A stretch of DNA of 64,000 nt from Pempheris klunzingeri (GCF_042242105.1 NC_092023.1:11358933-11422932), one strand, 5' to 3'. Positions 47,172 to 59,260 are shown, counted from the stretch's first letter. The notes: generated by a model not told the origin, from the letters alone. Numbers and translations are program-made.

Positions 47172-50100
47172 GATGTACCATAGGCCACATTTGAGGTGAG
47201 GTAGCGGCGGATCGATTTCAGGTTTTCCACTTCTTCCTGTTCTTCCTCTGCAGTTATATCGACTGGCTCAAAGTACACCAACTTGACCAAGGTGCCGCCG
47301 ATGTCCATACCAAACCAGGGGAAGGCTGGAGAGGATGATGAGAAAATTAGAATTAACCCTGTTGCTCTGAAAATTAAGACATATGAAAATGACAAAACCC
47401 AGGATTTGATTTATGCCATTCAATCATCTTTAAAGTTGATTATTTACATTACATACATTTGCATTTTTTCATGATTAATAAATTAATTGTTTAGACTGTA
47501 GAATATCAGAAAACAGATAATCATAATTTTCCAGCATCAGTGGTGACGCCACCAAATGTCTTATTTTCTCTGACCAACAGTCTAAAACCTAAAGGTTATT
47601 CACACAATTTTTTACACAATATACATTGTCATATATGACAGTAAACTGAATGTCTTTGGGATTATGATTTTGGATACAGAAAATAGACAAATCAGGAATA
47701 GAATCCAAAATTGCCAAAATCCAAGAAAAATCCCAGAATCTGGCATTTTATCGAACAAAAACAATGAATCAAGAAAATAATCGGCATATCAATCGATGAT
47801 GAAAATAAGTGTTTACTGCAGCCCGAGTCTGGAGTGTCTGCTGGAGAGCGGTGGAGAGAGGAAACAGTCCGGTCAGATTAGTTAGTTGGGTAGAACATTG
47901 AGTTCACCACAAAAATAAAAAAAAGGGCTTGAAGAAAAAAAAAAAAAACACTGCCACAGCTCATCAAGAGCCACAGTCGCCATGGAAACAGACAACCCCC
48001 CCCCCCAATCTCTTTTTCTGTCGGTCTCTCACACTCTTCAGCCACCTATTTTCTCTTTCACTTTGCTTTTCCTCTCCATCTCTCAGCATCTAGCGTTCTC
48101 TCATACGCACCATAATCTTTCTTTCTCCTTCTGCGGTCTGTCACGATCTTCAACAGCCTCCCTCTGCCCCATCTAGTTTTTGCCGTTTTCAATAATTATT
48201 CTCCTGTCTTGTTCCTTAAGCTTCCAGTTTTCTTCATCGTCATTCCCTCCTGCTCGTCCACCCTGTTCGCTTTCTTATTGTCTTTCAATCAATCAATTTA
48301 ATTAAATTTACTGGCATGTATGGAAGAGAACTGATACCACACCACAAAGCAGCTTCCATGTTTCACTTAGAGGTACATCAGCCTTTCTTAGCTTTTCAGT
48401 TCAATTCAGTCGGCTTTATTTGTGTGATGAATAGAGCTGAAATTATTGATTTAATCTGCAACTATTTTGGTAATCAATTAATCATTGGAAACATGAAAAG
48501 TACCTGTGATGATTTGCTAATGTTTTTTTGGGGGGGCTTTTCTTCCACAATATTTTGACATATAGGAAAAACTTAACAAATATGTCCATTTTAGAATGAT
48601 GCAGTGAACTAGTGTGAATGTTGTTTGCCTTGGAAATGCGAAAAAAAAAATGTTATCGTGTAGAGAAACAGTTGAGTCACCTCGATTTGGTGGATCAAAC
48701 CCCGGCACACTACCCTATAACTTACAAGAGTATTAACTAAACCAAAAACAACCACATCAAATGCATTTCCTTTTGCCAGAGGGATCTTATTCTAGGTGTG
48801 CACTTGTTGCTATTTGCATGCACTGACTGCACTCCTATTTGCAAATAGCAAAGCTCTGGTTGAAGAAGTGAAGCAAATGCTTGACAAAGGTGTGCTCTAT
48901 AATTGGTATAATCAGGGTGAGACAATGTGGTTAGAGAAGGTCAAACCTGAGAGGGCCTGAGAGCGTTATTTCAGTCTTTGAAACATTAATGTCTTACACT
49001 CAGTGCAGAGGTGAGTAAAGAACGACACAGAACAAAAAGTGCCATGTTGACCAACCAATGTCTATAGTTTGGAATAATGAAAACCTCGTGCAACCGTTTG
49101 AGACAACACATGCTCACTAAAACATATGTTGTTGTCGTGGAAAGCAGCCGTGTTCAACGAAAGAATGTGTTAAATTCAGATATTTTGTGCATGGTGACGA
49201 GACAGCCCACTGAGCCAACAAGTCAAGACACAGTGCTTCACATAACAACCCTAAACTGCTGATGCTGCTGAAAAAAAAAACAACTTTGGATGGAATATTA
49301 GATCTCAAATTTAAATCATTTAAGTATTCACTTGGTATATTAGTACACAGCATTTTTTTTTTGTGCAGTTTAAGTTTTTATAGGTTTGTCTGTAATAATT
49401 ACAGACCAAGCAGTTCAAGACTCTGGACTTTTGGACTGGACTTGGGCTCGCTGAATGTATGGTTAATGTCTAGCTGTTTAATTACATGGTAATAACTGTA
49501 TAAATTATAGAAATAATTCAAATAATATACAAAATTCAAGTAAATGTAAGTTGGTTAGAAACAGGTCCATCTGTGTGTTCAATATTCAGTAGTCTGCTAA
49601 GACAGTATTGGACATCCAGACTCATGCCAAAATGAAGAAATAGTGAAAAATTGCCATCACAGTCTTCATGTGTCTCATTTTGTCTGACCAACAGTTCAAA
49701 ACCCCAAAATATCAAGTATACTGTTTTTCTGCTTAGTAATTAACTAATCCATTAATTGATTAAAGCCATAGAAATCTGAGCTTGGGATTTCAGGCCATGG
49801 GTGGATAACATTTAAACATGTATGTATACTAACCGTTTCTTTCTGATTTTGTCAATGTCATTTTACTTTGATTCAAGTGGTCTATTCTGTACACAATATC
49901 TTTTGCACATCTGTTCTGGGTTTTTGCTCTTCCTCAAGTTTCTTTTTTCTCTGTAAAAATGTTAAGCAAATGTTTTTTTTTGGGGGGGTCAATTTTTCTC
50001 TATTCAAATCAAGGGTATAAAGATGGAGGATGTCGTACGCTGATTGTAAAGCCCCCTGGGGCAAGTTATTATTTGACATAAACATAACTCCAAACAACAA

Positions 50101-53100
50101 TAAAAAACATGTCGACTGGTGTCATATATCGCATAGGCAGTAAGTTACAATCTCCAAGTGCATGAACCTAGTATTTATTGTGAATCATATTTGATATGAT
50201 ACTGTGTGTGGTCATTTAGAGCATGTTGTCTGATAAACTACCATCCTAGACTAAAGTAGCACCTGCTTGCTTCATTTTTGTTCAAATTGTGTCGGTCTGT
50301 GGTGGAGCTGAATTGAACTACATTATACTGTATGTATTTTGTGAAAGGCTTTTGTGCACTTGGCCATTAAAACCTCAAGTAGTAGTAGCTGAAACCAGCT
50401 GTATGATTGCTATAGTAGCACCACCACCACAGCTGCTACTCTTACCTGCCGCTATTGTTACCTGCGGCTACAACTAATACCACAACGCCTGCAGCTGCTC
50501 CGCTTCAGTGGTCAATGTTTGGTAACTTTTAGCATGAGTCACCTATCGCCTTCTTTGTTGTTTGGTTGCCTTTTAGTTATCGTCCCCTCTCACCTACTGA
50601 CCTGCTCTAATGTCTGTAAACATGAACGAAGACGCACAGATTATACAGGGCATGCACTGGAAAATTCACTTGTCAAATAAATAATTTTTTATGTTACGAT
50701 AGTCTCAACTAAATTACCTTATTATATTTTCCTCTTGTGAAAAAAATCTGTCTCAAATGTCAACTACTGCATCTGTCTTTTTGTCTCTTTTTTGTTTTAT
50801 TACAATGAAGGAGGACATTAAGGAAAACCTTTTGTTTAATACACATTTGTTTCCCAGTACAGAATGAGGTCAGCTTCCATAAGGAAAGACCTATAACAAA
50901 GCCACGGCTGAACTGTGAACGCTGGAAAAAGAAATGTGATCTCCTCTGATATGATGAAACATATCACTGCAAGCAAAGGCAGCACTGTTAAAGGCCAGCC
51001 AAGGTACATGACGGCGTCTGCCTCAAGTGACAATCACATTTTCCTCCACAGCATGAGCCAAATAAAACACACTCATAACCAGCACAACATGATCTAAATA
51101 AAATGTCTAAATTTCTCTACTTTGACCTCACAGTACCACAAAATCAAGGCTTGTTATTTGAAATAAATGCGCAGTTAAATAGATTTAGAGTGCAATTTTA
51201 CCCTGCCCTAATCTGGAGGGAAATGAAGGTGGCTCCTGGTCACTTCACTGTCTTTTAACAAATATCAGAAAAATATCGAAAAGCAGCTGGATGTGGCTGG
51301 ATGCACCTGGGCTGCCAAGCTCAACCTAATTTCCCAGTTACCTATTCTGACCACACCCATAAGACTACACAGTATCCACCACAAAAGTGGATATGGGCAA
51401 TAAGATGTGAAGCGTTAGCAGGAAGAACAGTTGCAGTTGCTAATATGGCCGGACAAACACGCAATCTGAGATTGAAGGTAAACTATGCAAGGCCTGCTTC
51501 TGATCTTTGTTAGGTTAATGATGACCTGGAATGAATCACCTGGTGATTGAATCAAATAGTTGGAAATATCAAAGTATTTCACTTCTGGCCATTCAGTGGG
51601 AATCTCACTTCTCTGAGATAAGGAATAGGTAAGCAGATAAGACACTGGCAGAGTGGCTTCTAAAATAAACTGCTGACAGGCTGAAATCTGATGTTTTTAG
51701 CTAGCTCCAGGTTTTTTGATGGCGTTTCAGCCTTTGGTTGCATATTGTGGCGAAGACCGTTTACCTCACTTGTGGGCATGGTTTCCAGAGAAGGATGCAC
51801 TGCGCTTTCTCTACATACTGCTGTTTTGAGTTGATAGGAGACAGTATTTTGTGTTAATGCCAATGCCGTGACCTCAGATTGAATCTTTCATACATGTATG
51901 TGCCAAGAAACTGTGTGAGTGTTTCACTTCCTAGAATTTACCGTTGTAATAGCGGAAATTCTTCAAGTTGTATTTGCAGGCCGTGTAACACTAAAACTCT
52001 ACATTGAAACCAATGCTAATAAGGTAGAAATCTATTCAGTGGGGAAGAAAAACAGCACGCATTACTACACAATTACTGTAAACAATGTATGTATGCAAGT
52101 ATGGACAGACCTGAATTGTTTGATATCAGAGTCACCAGGATTCCCCCACATGGACCCCAGAGAGTAGATCTAATTGACTCTCCTGAGAGAATCGTGCTAA
52201 GCAAATGTTAATCACAGTCCGAATATTACTTCCTTATAGTAAGTGTTTGTGGTTGTAAGCCTTGCAGTGAATGGTGAATGATGTAATGAATGGCGAAAAC
52301 TCCATATCTACTTGTCCACTTGACATTTTATGGCTGTGTTTCTCCCATGTTCGTTCCCCTGTGAAGTGGAGAATCAACAACGTCAAAACTGATACATGAC
52401 GCCAGGGTAAACATTAATGCTTCGCTGTAACCTGGCTGTCAGAGATGTCAAGAGCCATGGCCACACTAACTGAAAAGAGATCAGGCGACTACAGTTTACT
52501 GGCCTACATTCTTTCTGCCATTCATTCACTGAAGCCCCGTGGCTAAATTTACACATGCATCTTCTACGAAAACCCAGGAACTATAATGGAGGAGTCCTCC
52601 AGCAATTTGTGTCGGCTTTTCCTTGAACAGGGATTTTACCTCGTCGCAGCTGTCAAATGTTTCTGCCGGAAGACCTTTAGTAAACTATTGTTTGGTGATG
52701 CAGAGAAACAGGTCGTTTGACTCTCAAACTGCCCTCCACGAATAATGAAAAACAAAATTAAATTTCCCCCTTTTTCTGTGTGTGTGTCCTATAGTTGTCA
52801 TAGTTGCCCATATAGCCAGGGCTGGTATTTAAAAAAGCGCAGATGCACATTATCACACACAAACACACACACAGCTCAGCCAAAGGTCAGTGTGACAAGG
52901 AGCGGTGAGTCGAGATTTGTGTCCATGTAGGTGAAAGGTCTTTGGCCTAACACAACTATATCCCACTCCCCACATGGTAGGCACAGTACATGTGCTTGTA
53001 CATGCTGACTTGAATTAAAAAGTCTAGAGGGCCTCATAAATACAGAATAATTCCTTCATGCGTACTTCAGATTTCCGACATGACCTCAGGGATTATCGGT

Positions 53101-56100
53101 AGCAACCGTTTCTATTCAATTTCCTATTGCTTAACCTGTAATCTCAGGCTTCACAGAGAGGCTTGGTGTGTGTGTTACTACATCACACAGAGAGCACAGG
53201 ACAAGAACAACACTTGCACAGCACGCTTGGGCGATAAGATAAGAGAATACACTGGAGGAAGCTGAAGACTGTGTGTGTACAGTGCATCGCAGGAAGTTTT
53301 GTCCTCTGTTGTCGTCATCAATGATTCAGTGTTTCAATGTCTCTGTGCATCCCTTTTATTTAAACAAATATTACTGTGATTATCATGACAGCGCTACTAC
53401 AGCTAGTACTCACAGTAGCGCTCTTATTACTGCTTCTTTTAGTACTATAGTTTCTGCAGTAGACGTGTTACAATTAGCCGATTAATGGATTGACAGATAG
53501 CGAATCTGCAACTACTTTTACTGATCATTCAAGTGATTTTTCAACTAGAAATGCTGATTGTTCCCTTGTTGCAGGTTCCCTTCTTATGTGATATTAAACT
53601 GAATTAGGGCTGCAACTAATGATTATTTTCATTTCATAGATCATTTTTGCATTATTGTTTGATCTATAAGAAATTGTAAGTAAAGGGCCGTCACAATTTC
53701 CTTATTCTTCCAAAAGTCATATACTTGGGGCAAAGATATAAGTGATATAAGTCTATAAGTGTTAATGCAATTATAACCACTACTGCAAATCGATTACTGT
53801 ATCAAATACATTAATAGCGACTACTAGCATTGGCACTGCAGCTACTACTACTACTACTACTACTAGGTTTAATTCCAAATAACAATCTTTATCTGAATGA
53901 ATCTCTGTCTGCAAACCCACTCAGGCTAGTTAACATGCCGATCACTGAGAATGAGATTTTTGTATCTGGCAAAATCAACAGACAACTTGGCTGCAATCTT
54001 TCTGTCAAAAGAACACATGAGATTGAGGAGAAAGACAAAACATGAGTCCTTGGGCTCTTTACAAATACTAAACAGATGTAGGTTTGCGCAGTGTTTCAGA
54101 CACAAGGAGGAGTTTCGGTTGGTTTCAGGTGTGCCATGGATCAAACATTTCCCCTCATCTTGATTTACATGATCTGTAACACACACCCCTCCCCAAATCA
54201 CCTACATGCTCACTGAAACCTTTTCCACTTGTTCATGGTCCATCTACAACAGGCAGTGGTAGAAACTCAACGTCTGGCAGACCTTTCTGACAAACCTGTA
54301 TAATTTATGAGAGTTACTAATTTACTAAATGAGCACACACTCAGGTTGTAACTGGTGGCCAAAGCTGGCTGTAAACTGGGTGTTGCCACTGTCCTGAATT
54401 ATAAGGTCTCCTCTTTAAAATCAAAAAGCCACCACCACATTTAACCGAGAAACATCTACGATTTCAGCTTGAAACCCCAGATGGTCCCAATTCTCAAAAG
54501 CTCAAACTGCCAATCAAACATACCCCTCTACCCCCACCCCACAGAAACCACCTTGTGTTGGCGACCGAAGCCAAGACTCAACACTCTCAAACAAGTATGT
54601 CTTTTGCCGTTTTCACAAATCATAACACTCTGTTATCAGTGACAAAATGTGAATTTCAGTCAAAACACTGAGTCATACATAGTTCAAGTCAAGATTTCTC
54701 AAAAGCAGGGCCCAAACATTGCAACCTGTGCATCATTTGGACTATTGTGCACATCCAGGTTTCTTGGTCAAAAACAACTGTTGGCCTTGCAAAGAAAACA
54801 TACGTATTAGTACTGCTGCTAATATTGTATGCAAAACAGTGCTGCTGCTGCACTATAACATCTGAATTGTACTCCTTCCAAAGGTGTCTGTGTGTCTTTA
54901 TCAAATGCGTTTTGTCGTTGGCATCTCTGTTATTGCAATGCCTCTAAATGCTTTATACTGATAATAATATAGCCTGCTAATACTGCTAAGCTTTCTGTTT
55001 TTATTTTAAAGAGACCCCATACAGCAGATGTGACAGTGCAACATGCCTCCATCAAAGCCGTGTGCTTCACTGACATATGCACACACAGGCAGCGGTCTAT
55101 GACACCTTCTCAGCACACACAAGAAACAGGCACATAGTATACAAAGTGGGTGGGGGTGGAAAAGAAAGTTTCCTCCACTTTCTTCTACAGTGATTGTTGT
55201 AATGTCCCTTCTCTGTGCTGGGCTGCCAAGCTCAACCTAATTGCCCACTTACCTATTCTGACCACACCCATAAGACTACACAGTATGTGCCAAAATATCC
55301 ACAAACCAGTTTCAGTTAAACAGGGGGATGGAGATATGATACCAAGGCTTACAGGAAAGCACAGAATAAGATGATCGTATGTCCTGTCCATTGGTCATGA
55401 AATAAAGCACACTCGAGCAACAGATGTCATGCTCAACTCATTGGTAAAGACCATATATCTTGGAAATTAAAATTACTGGCATGTTTTCACATTTCTTCTT
55501 TTCATTGTCCCTATTTTAGTGGCTTTTGTTGTGTTGAAACACTGCACATTTCCCCAAATTACCATTATCATAAAATCTCTATTTCTATGTTTTTGTGGTT
55601 ATCACTTAAATACAGCATTAGGCATTTACTGTCTGGATTAAAACATTGAAAAAGGGTGAATCACATCCAAATGGAAAGTTAACTAACACAAGTTGAAAAA
55701 AAAACAAATGAAGCATAAAAACAAACTTCAGCTCTTTCACGCATGTGATGGAGTCTGAGAATAATCGTGCTGCTTATAATAAAGGCAACTCTGTTCCAGG
55801 AGACAACTCAATGACAACGGCTGCCAAGTTGTTTCTGGTGTAAACGGGGTACCTAAAAGGAACCCTTATTCCACACAACCTCAAACCCTGAGTAGAAAAA
55901 AAAAAATCTGAGGACAAAAGTGAAAAATCACAACCCCGAGGGGGATACATTCCAGGGTCGGCTCTCAGTGGGGAAAAGCTTAGAGGGTTATCTGGGTTTA
56001 TCAGGATGGCTGGCCTCCATCCAAGGATAACTCAGCCATACAGCAGAGGAGCTCTGACTGGACATTTTCAAGTTTACTGATGAGAGGTCCCCTCAACTAC

Positions 56101-58829
56101 GTGATCTGGGCCAATTTTAGTGTATGGCTTTATCTTCTCAGTTAGCAACCGCTAAGCATTACCGCAAACCACAGCAAAGAACCAACCTTCTCCAATATTT
56201 TGCCTATCCATCATCACATCAGTATAGAACATTTATGCAAGATGAAAAGTTTTTCATGATGATTTTCATGTTCTAATAGGTTTATTTTGCTTTTCTTCAC
56301 TTCACTGCAACTTTCTCATGAAATATCTCATCTCACTCAGATACAGTATCACCAATACATGTTTTACAGCGGTGTGAATAATAAACTGTCAACCTGTCTT
56401 TACTACCAAAGGAAGTTCTTGTACAGTTTAGCACACAGTGACTATGTTTAATCTTGTGTTAGATGAGTTTTGCTATCAGTGGTTTATTCATTAGGGAAAT
56501 AAATCTGTCATATTCCAGTCAAAGGAGACAGTCAATGCTTAAGTTAACACTGAATGAATTTTCACTACAAACTACAGATAATAATGTTGTTCTGTAACAG
56601 GAAGCAGAACTGAAATGGCCCTGTATGGTGTTTGAACGAGAGCATATGTGAAATTGATGTATAGCACTACAATATTGAAACAGAATTTGCATGCTTGTGA
56701 GTCACCTTATTTACTATTGTTACCATAAAAGCAGACTAGCAAGCAAAAGCTGTGATTAACTTACACATGTATAACTTGTCTAACCCCAAAAGTTTGCTGG
56801 TGGCAAACAAACTTAGCCAAATTATAAAGGATGTAGCCTTCAGAGCAAACTCCTTAAAAACGAAATGAATACTCACAAAACCTTGTATGTGGGGCCACAT
56901 AATAAGTGAATACCTGCACCCTGGAAGTGCCTCTAATTATGGGTGGGTGACACAGCAGCAAATACAACTACATCATCACACTGCATATTGGTGTTGCTAT
57001 ATTTACCTAAACATCCGTAGTCACACAGTAAAAGGCTGAACTGATACTTGCCCCATTGTGTTGCATGATTTTGTGGCATTTTGCTGAAAAAAATCTCATA
57101 GTTTTCAAAAATATGTCTAGTCTCATATCTACAGTATCACATTATATTTAGCTGGAAACTTAACATGTTATCTATTGTTACATTAGAATGATTAACAACA
57201 ATATCTCAAAGTGAGAATAGTCATAGTAGTAGTCAGACTCAGGCAAAAATATCCTCCTGAATCTCAGCAGACGTTCTTTGAAAGCAGAAACCAAACATGA
57301 TGTCCTAACACAATTACCAATAAATGTAAGGAATGCTGACTAGCAACAAGGCTCCTAAACTCGCAGCTGATCTCTGCAAACATTTTCAAGAATGAGAACC
57401 AGTTGTACCATGACCGCTACGCTCAGCCATAACACATCCTGCAGGTTTGACTATAGACCCCCAAAAAGGAACTGTGAGGAAATTATGGTGAAATTCCCTG
57501 CCATGAACAACCAGCTGCCTGCAAAAGCATGACTTTAAAGAGGACAAAGTATTTTTTACATGTGTTTATCATGTTTCAAACATGCAACATCCTCTGTCTG
57601 ACTCTGAGTCTGGCTGAAACATTGATCTATTAATCTATGAAGACAATAAACTTGGGAAAATAAGAGAATTAAATTACTTGTTTGCAAAACCAAAACTAAG
57701 TTAGTTTAAAGTGAGGTTGCACCTAACTAAAAGAGTAGAAATACCCAAAGCTTCTCAATGTAATGAGCCGCAAACCAGTTCACACTTACCAGGTTTCTTT
57801 TCACTTATAAGCTTCATAATGATGCAAAATATCAGCTCAGAATGCACAAAAAACAATAACACAAAAAAAAATCTATCAAACAAGCTTGTGGGATGAAAGC
57901 CTATAAGGTCTCAAGCAGTCTTGCAGATTTAAAGAGACTTTACACTGCGAAGAAATCGACACTTTTCTACATTCTGCGCTAAAGCTGTCAAGTTTTCCCG
58001 GATGATCTTTACTCACATCATCCGAAATACTCGGTAAATAAGGGGGCGGGTGTGCCGGCCCATTCCTCTGCCTCCTGAAGACAAGAGGCGGGCGTTGATT
58101 GGCTGAGGCAAGCCAAGCCCACTTATCAGGAGCTTTTTCACCACCGGGAACCGACCAATCACAGCGCAGAAAAGGCAACCTGAGGGTTCCTGAAAACAAG
58201 AGGGGGTCTCCCTGACGACGGCAGGCTGGAGGACTGGACAGAGCTGCCAGAGACACTTTACATCTAATCTGATCAAAAACAGGAGGACAAAAGGGACCAG
58301 ATTGTGATCTGAACACACAGATTAACCACAAAACTGTAATAGCAGTAAAAAAAAAAAGCATGCCGGGTATCAGAGGTTGCATCACGGCATGGTTGTGCAA
58401 ACCGGTTGGTGGGTATTGCACATGAGAGTGCTGCAGTCACCCCATCTACTGTATCACACAAACGGCACATCATCAGGGGGGAAAAAATCATGTCACCCCA
58501 GGTGCAAAATTTAACAATAACAGCAAATAAACGTGGCTTTTCCCCCGAGCTGGTTGACACTTACGGGGTCTGTTCCGCCTCACCGACTCCGTCCTCCTCC
58601 GTAGCCTGCACCTCTTCGCCGGGGACCCGTTACACTCCGCATCGTCCCCGCGGTGCAGATGATGATGCATGGTGTCAAACGTGCCGCCGCTGGGTCCGGT
58701 GCTGGAGCCGAACGCATTGCTGCCGCTGCAACAGCTCCCGTTAGCGTGAAACACCCTCTGGCTCTGCCCGTTGACGTGAAAAGGTCCCGACGCTCCTTTC
58801 TTGTCCATCATTGACTTGGCTTTATCCAT
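40903..58829 (-). CDS. pank1: Pantothenate kinase 1, alpha-type isoform, 8 exons, 452 aa
   Basis: Phosphorylates pantothenate with ATP, the first committed step of coenzyme A synthesis. Coding exons: 58829-58565, 47325-47179, 46814-46609, 45845-45592, 44226-44050, 42987-42864, 41295-41170, 40962-40903; 1359 nt, all GT-AG and in frame. The ATG has a strong context (GCCATGG). Residues 1-88 are the isoform-specific N-terminus with a basic, NLS-like AKRCRLRRR (71-79). The kinase core starts at [11 protein letters not shown] (95-100) is the phosphate-binding motif, E217 in LDELDC aligns with the catalytic Glu138 of human PANK3, GSGVS is at 270-274, and R286 in KRVTGTS aligns with PANK3 Arg207. The C-terminus is [19 protein letters not shown]. 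Choice of pank1 over pank2/3 rests on intronic mir-107, the beta exon and the slc16a12 neighbour. The N-terminus is shorter than human PANK1-alpha (about 598 aa from memory). Confidence 0.95.
42385..42462 (-). ncRNA. mir107: mir-107 precursor hairpin in pank1 intron 6
   Basis: The minus strand carries the mature miR-107 sequence at 42416-42394 (AGCAGCATTGTACAGGGCTA followed by TCA, 23 nt, seed GCAGCAU). The other arm, AGCTTCTTTACAGTGTTGCC plus TTG (42453-42431), matches the known miR-107-5p. The arms are separated by a 14-nt loop and pair as in the human hairpin. The same strand as pank1 means the miRNA is probably processed from the pank1 transcript, as in mammals, where PANK genes host the miR-103/107 family. 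The hairpin limits given are approximate; the two arm positions are read directly. Confidence 0.96.
42822..42862. repeat. (GT)n tract abutting the pank1 exon 6 splice donor
   Basis: On the transcribed strand this is a CA tract starting at the third base of the intron: exon 6 ends at 42864 and the donor GTAC runs straight into ACACAC, with one interruption. Confidence 0.95.
44345..44525 (-). mobile_element. tRNA-derived SINE remnant in pank1 intron 4
   Basis: The minus strand reads AGGAGCTCACCTGGTAGAGT, a tRNA A-box-like segment. A tract CTGCATCCCCTCTCTCTCCC then CTGTTTCCTGTCGCTGTCTA follows, the typical body of teleost tRNA-derived SINEs. A B-box-like GGTTCCAATTTC lies on the upstream side, so the copy is rearranged or degraded. 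It is not a functional tRNA gene. Confidence 0.6.
46334..46576. mobile_element. MITE-like element in pank1 intron 3
   Basis: The left end GCTGCAACTAATGATTA and the right end ACTAATCGTTGCAGC are imperfect terminal inverted repeats about 243 bp apart. The AT-rich interior (TTATTTTCATTATTGATT and similar) matches a very common teleost repeat. The element stops 33 bp from the exon 3 boundary (46609). Related, more degraded copies lie at 47470-47825 and 53470-53680 and in other places in this window. No transposase is present. Confidence 0.7.
47141..47168. repeat. (GT)n tract 11 bases inside pank1 intron 2
   Basis: CA tract on the transcribed strand. It begins about 11 nt downstream of the exon 2 end (47179), after donor GTACAT. 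Confidence 0.95.
47465..47825. mobile_element. Diverged copy of the GCTGCAAC MITE family
   Basis: Located in pank1 intron 1, just after exon 2. It shares AATTGTTTAGACTGTAGAAT, the TTTCTCTGACCAACAGTCTAAAA block and a CTGCAGC end with the element at 46334-46576, in the opposite orientation and with extra internal sequence. Confidence 0.5.
49655..49775. mobile_element. Fragment of the GCTGCAAC MITE family
   Basis: The interior block TGTCTGACCAACAGTTCAAAA is followed by AT-rich sequence ending in TTAATTGATTAAAGCC. Only part of the element remains, inside pank1 intron 1. A further remnant is at 48430-48500. Confidence 0.4.
51307..51375. repeat. 69-bp direct repeat, copy 1 (pank1 intron 1)
   Basis: Matches 55218-55286 with 2 mismatches in 69 bp by eye, starting CTGGGCTGCCAAGCTCAACC and ending CACAGTAT. 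Flanks on both sides differ, so this is a short mobile or duplicated segment rather than a large duplication. Confidence 0.85.
53470..53680. mobile_element. Adjacent fragments of the GCTGCAAC MITE family
   Basis: One stretch with GATTAATGGATTGACAGATA and ATCTGCAACTACTTTTACTG is followed by a second start, GGGCTGCAACTAATGATTAT (53606-53625). This suggests two partial copies or a nested pair in pank1 intron 1. Confidence 0.45.
53842..53866. repeat. (CTA)n trinucleotide tract
   Basis: Eight CTA units in pank1 intron 1. Scattered CTACTA triplets also occur before it. Confidence 0.9.
55218..55286. repeat. 69-bp direct repeat, copy 2 (pank1 intron 1)
   Basis: Partner of 51307-51375, same orientation, about 3.9 kb away. 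It contains TACCTATTCTGACCACACCC and ATAAGACTACACAGTAT. Confidence 0.85.
57790..57817 (-). CDS. pank1: Alternative first coding exon of pank1 (beta isoform, 373 aa)
   Basis: A 28-nt coding segment lies in intron 1, about 0.75 kb downstream of the alpha exon. It reads MKLISEKKP plus one base, followed directly by a consensus donor GTAAGT (57789-57784). Its phase-1 end matches the phase-1 acceptor of exon 2 at 47325, so it splices to give [20 protein letters not shown]. Human PANK1-beta starts MKLINGKKQTFPWFG and has 373 aa from memory; the form assembled here (28 + 1094 nt) is also 373 aa. It has A at -3 of the ATG. The product keeps the whole kinase core and drops the basic N-terminus. The 5' end is not visible. 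A minimal ATG-TAG lies upstream at 57972-57967 and may be in the leader. Confidence 0.82.
58040..58165 (-). promoter_or_regulatory. Candidate promoter for the pank1 beta first exon
   Basis: About 230-340 bp upstream of the beta ATG there is a GC box GGGGCGGG (58043-58050) and two CCAAT boxes in opposite orientation (ATTGG 58098-58102 and CCAAT 58155-58159). The surrounding DNA is locally CpG-rich. No TATA box is obvious, which fits a housekeeping-type promoter inside intron 1. This is inference from motifs only. Confidence 0.4.
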
Positions 58830-59135
58830 GGCAGCAGCTAGCCTAGCCTAGCCTAGCTTAGCTTAGCATCTGCAGTAGGGAAATACAGTAATAGCCCGGC
58901 CGCTAGCACAGACTGACACACCGGGCTACGCTAGCTTAGCAAGCTAATATTAGCTCCGCCGCTTGCAAGCCAATGACACCGTATCCTTCTCCGCAATGTA
59001 GCGTATTTAACCATAAAACACAACGCTAAAAATGATGTATATTATCCCTTTAAAACAGTATAAAACTAAAACGCGACTAGTCGTTAAAATACAGTGTTTC
59101 CTTTGAGGTCACTCGCGGTCATTTCCCCAGCAGCC

Positions 59136-59187
<52 letters not shown>

Positions 59188-59260
59188 GGTGGACGGCTAC
59201 GTCACACCAGCTCCTCCAGCAGAGGCCCGGACCCGTTCACCTCCTCCGACCGGTTTTCCT
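58830..59260 (-). promoter_or_regulatory. pank1 alpha promoter / 5' UTR region, CpG-rich
   Basis: Upstream flank of the alpha start codon. It contains frequent CpG, a CCAAT box (58970-58974) and a run of CTAG/CTTAG-type pentamers (58845-58867). A (GT)25 tract lies at 59137-59186, about 310 bp upstream of the ATG. Promoter function is inferred from position and composition. Confidence 0.5.
59137..59186. repeat. (GT)n microsatellite upstream of pank1
   Basis: Pure GT dinucleotide tract of about 50 bp in the presumed pank1 promoter region. Confidence 0.97.

Larger units (their letters stand above)
47326..58564 (-). other. pank1 intron 1 (11.2 kb)
   Basis: Large first intron. Besides the beta exon with its candidate promoter, the MITE copies, the 69-bp repeat pair and the CTA tract listed separately, I recognise no other gene. 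There is no second coding exon with consensus splice sites that I could confirm. The intron is AT-rich with a few A-runs. Confidence 0.7.

Noticed and set aside
57876..58421. 181-codon minus-strand frame overlapping the beta promoter region
   Set aside because: No similarity to any family, overlaps CCAAT/GC-box DNA, and no splice logic joins it to pank1.
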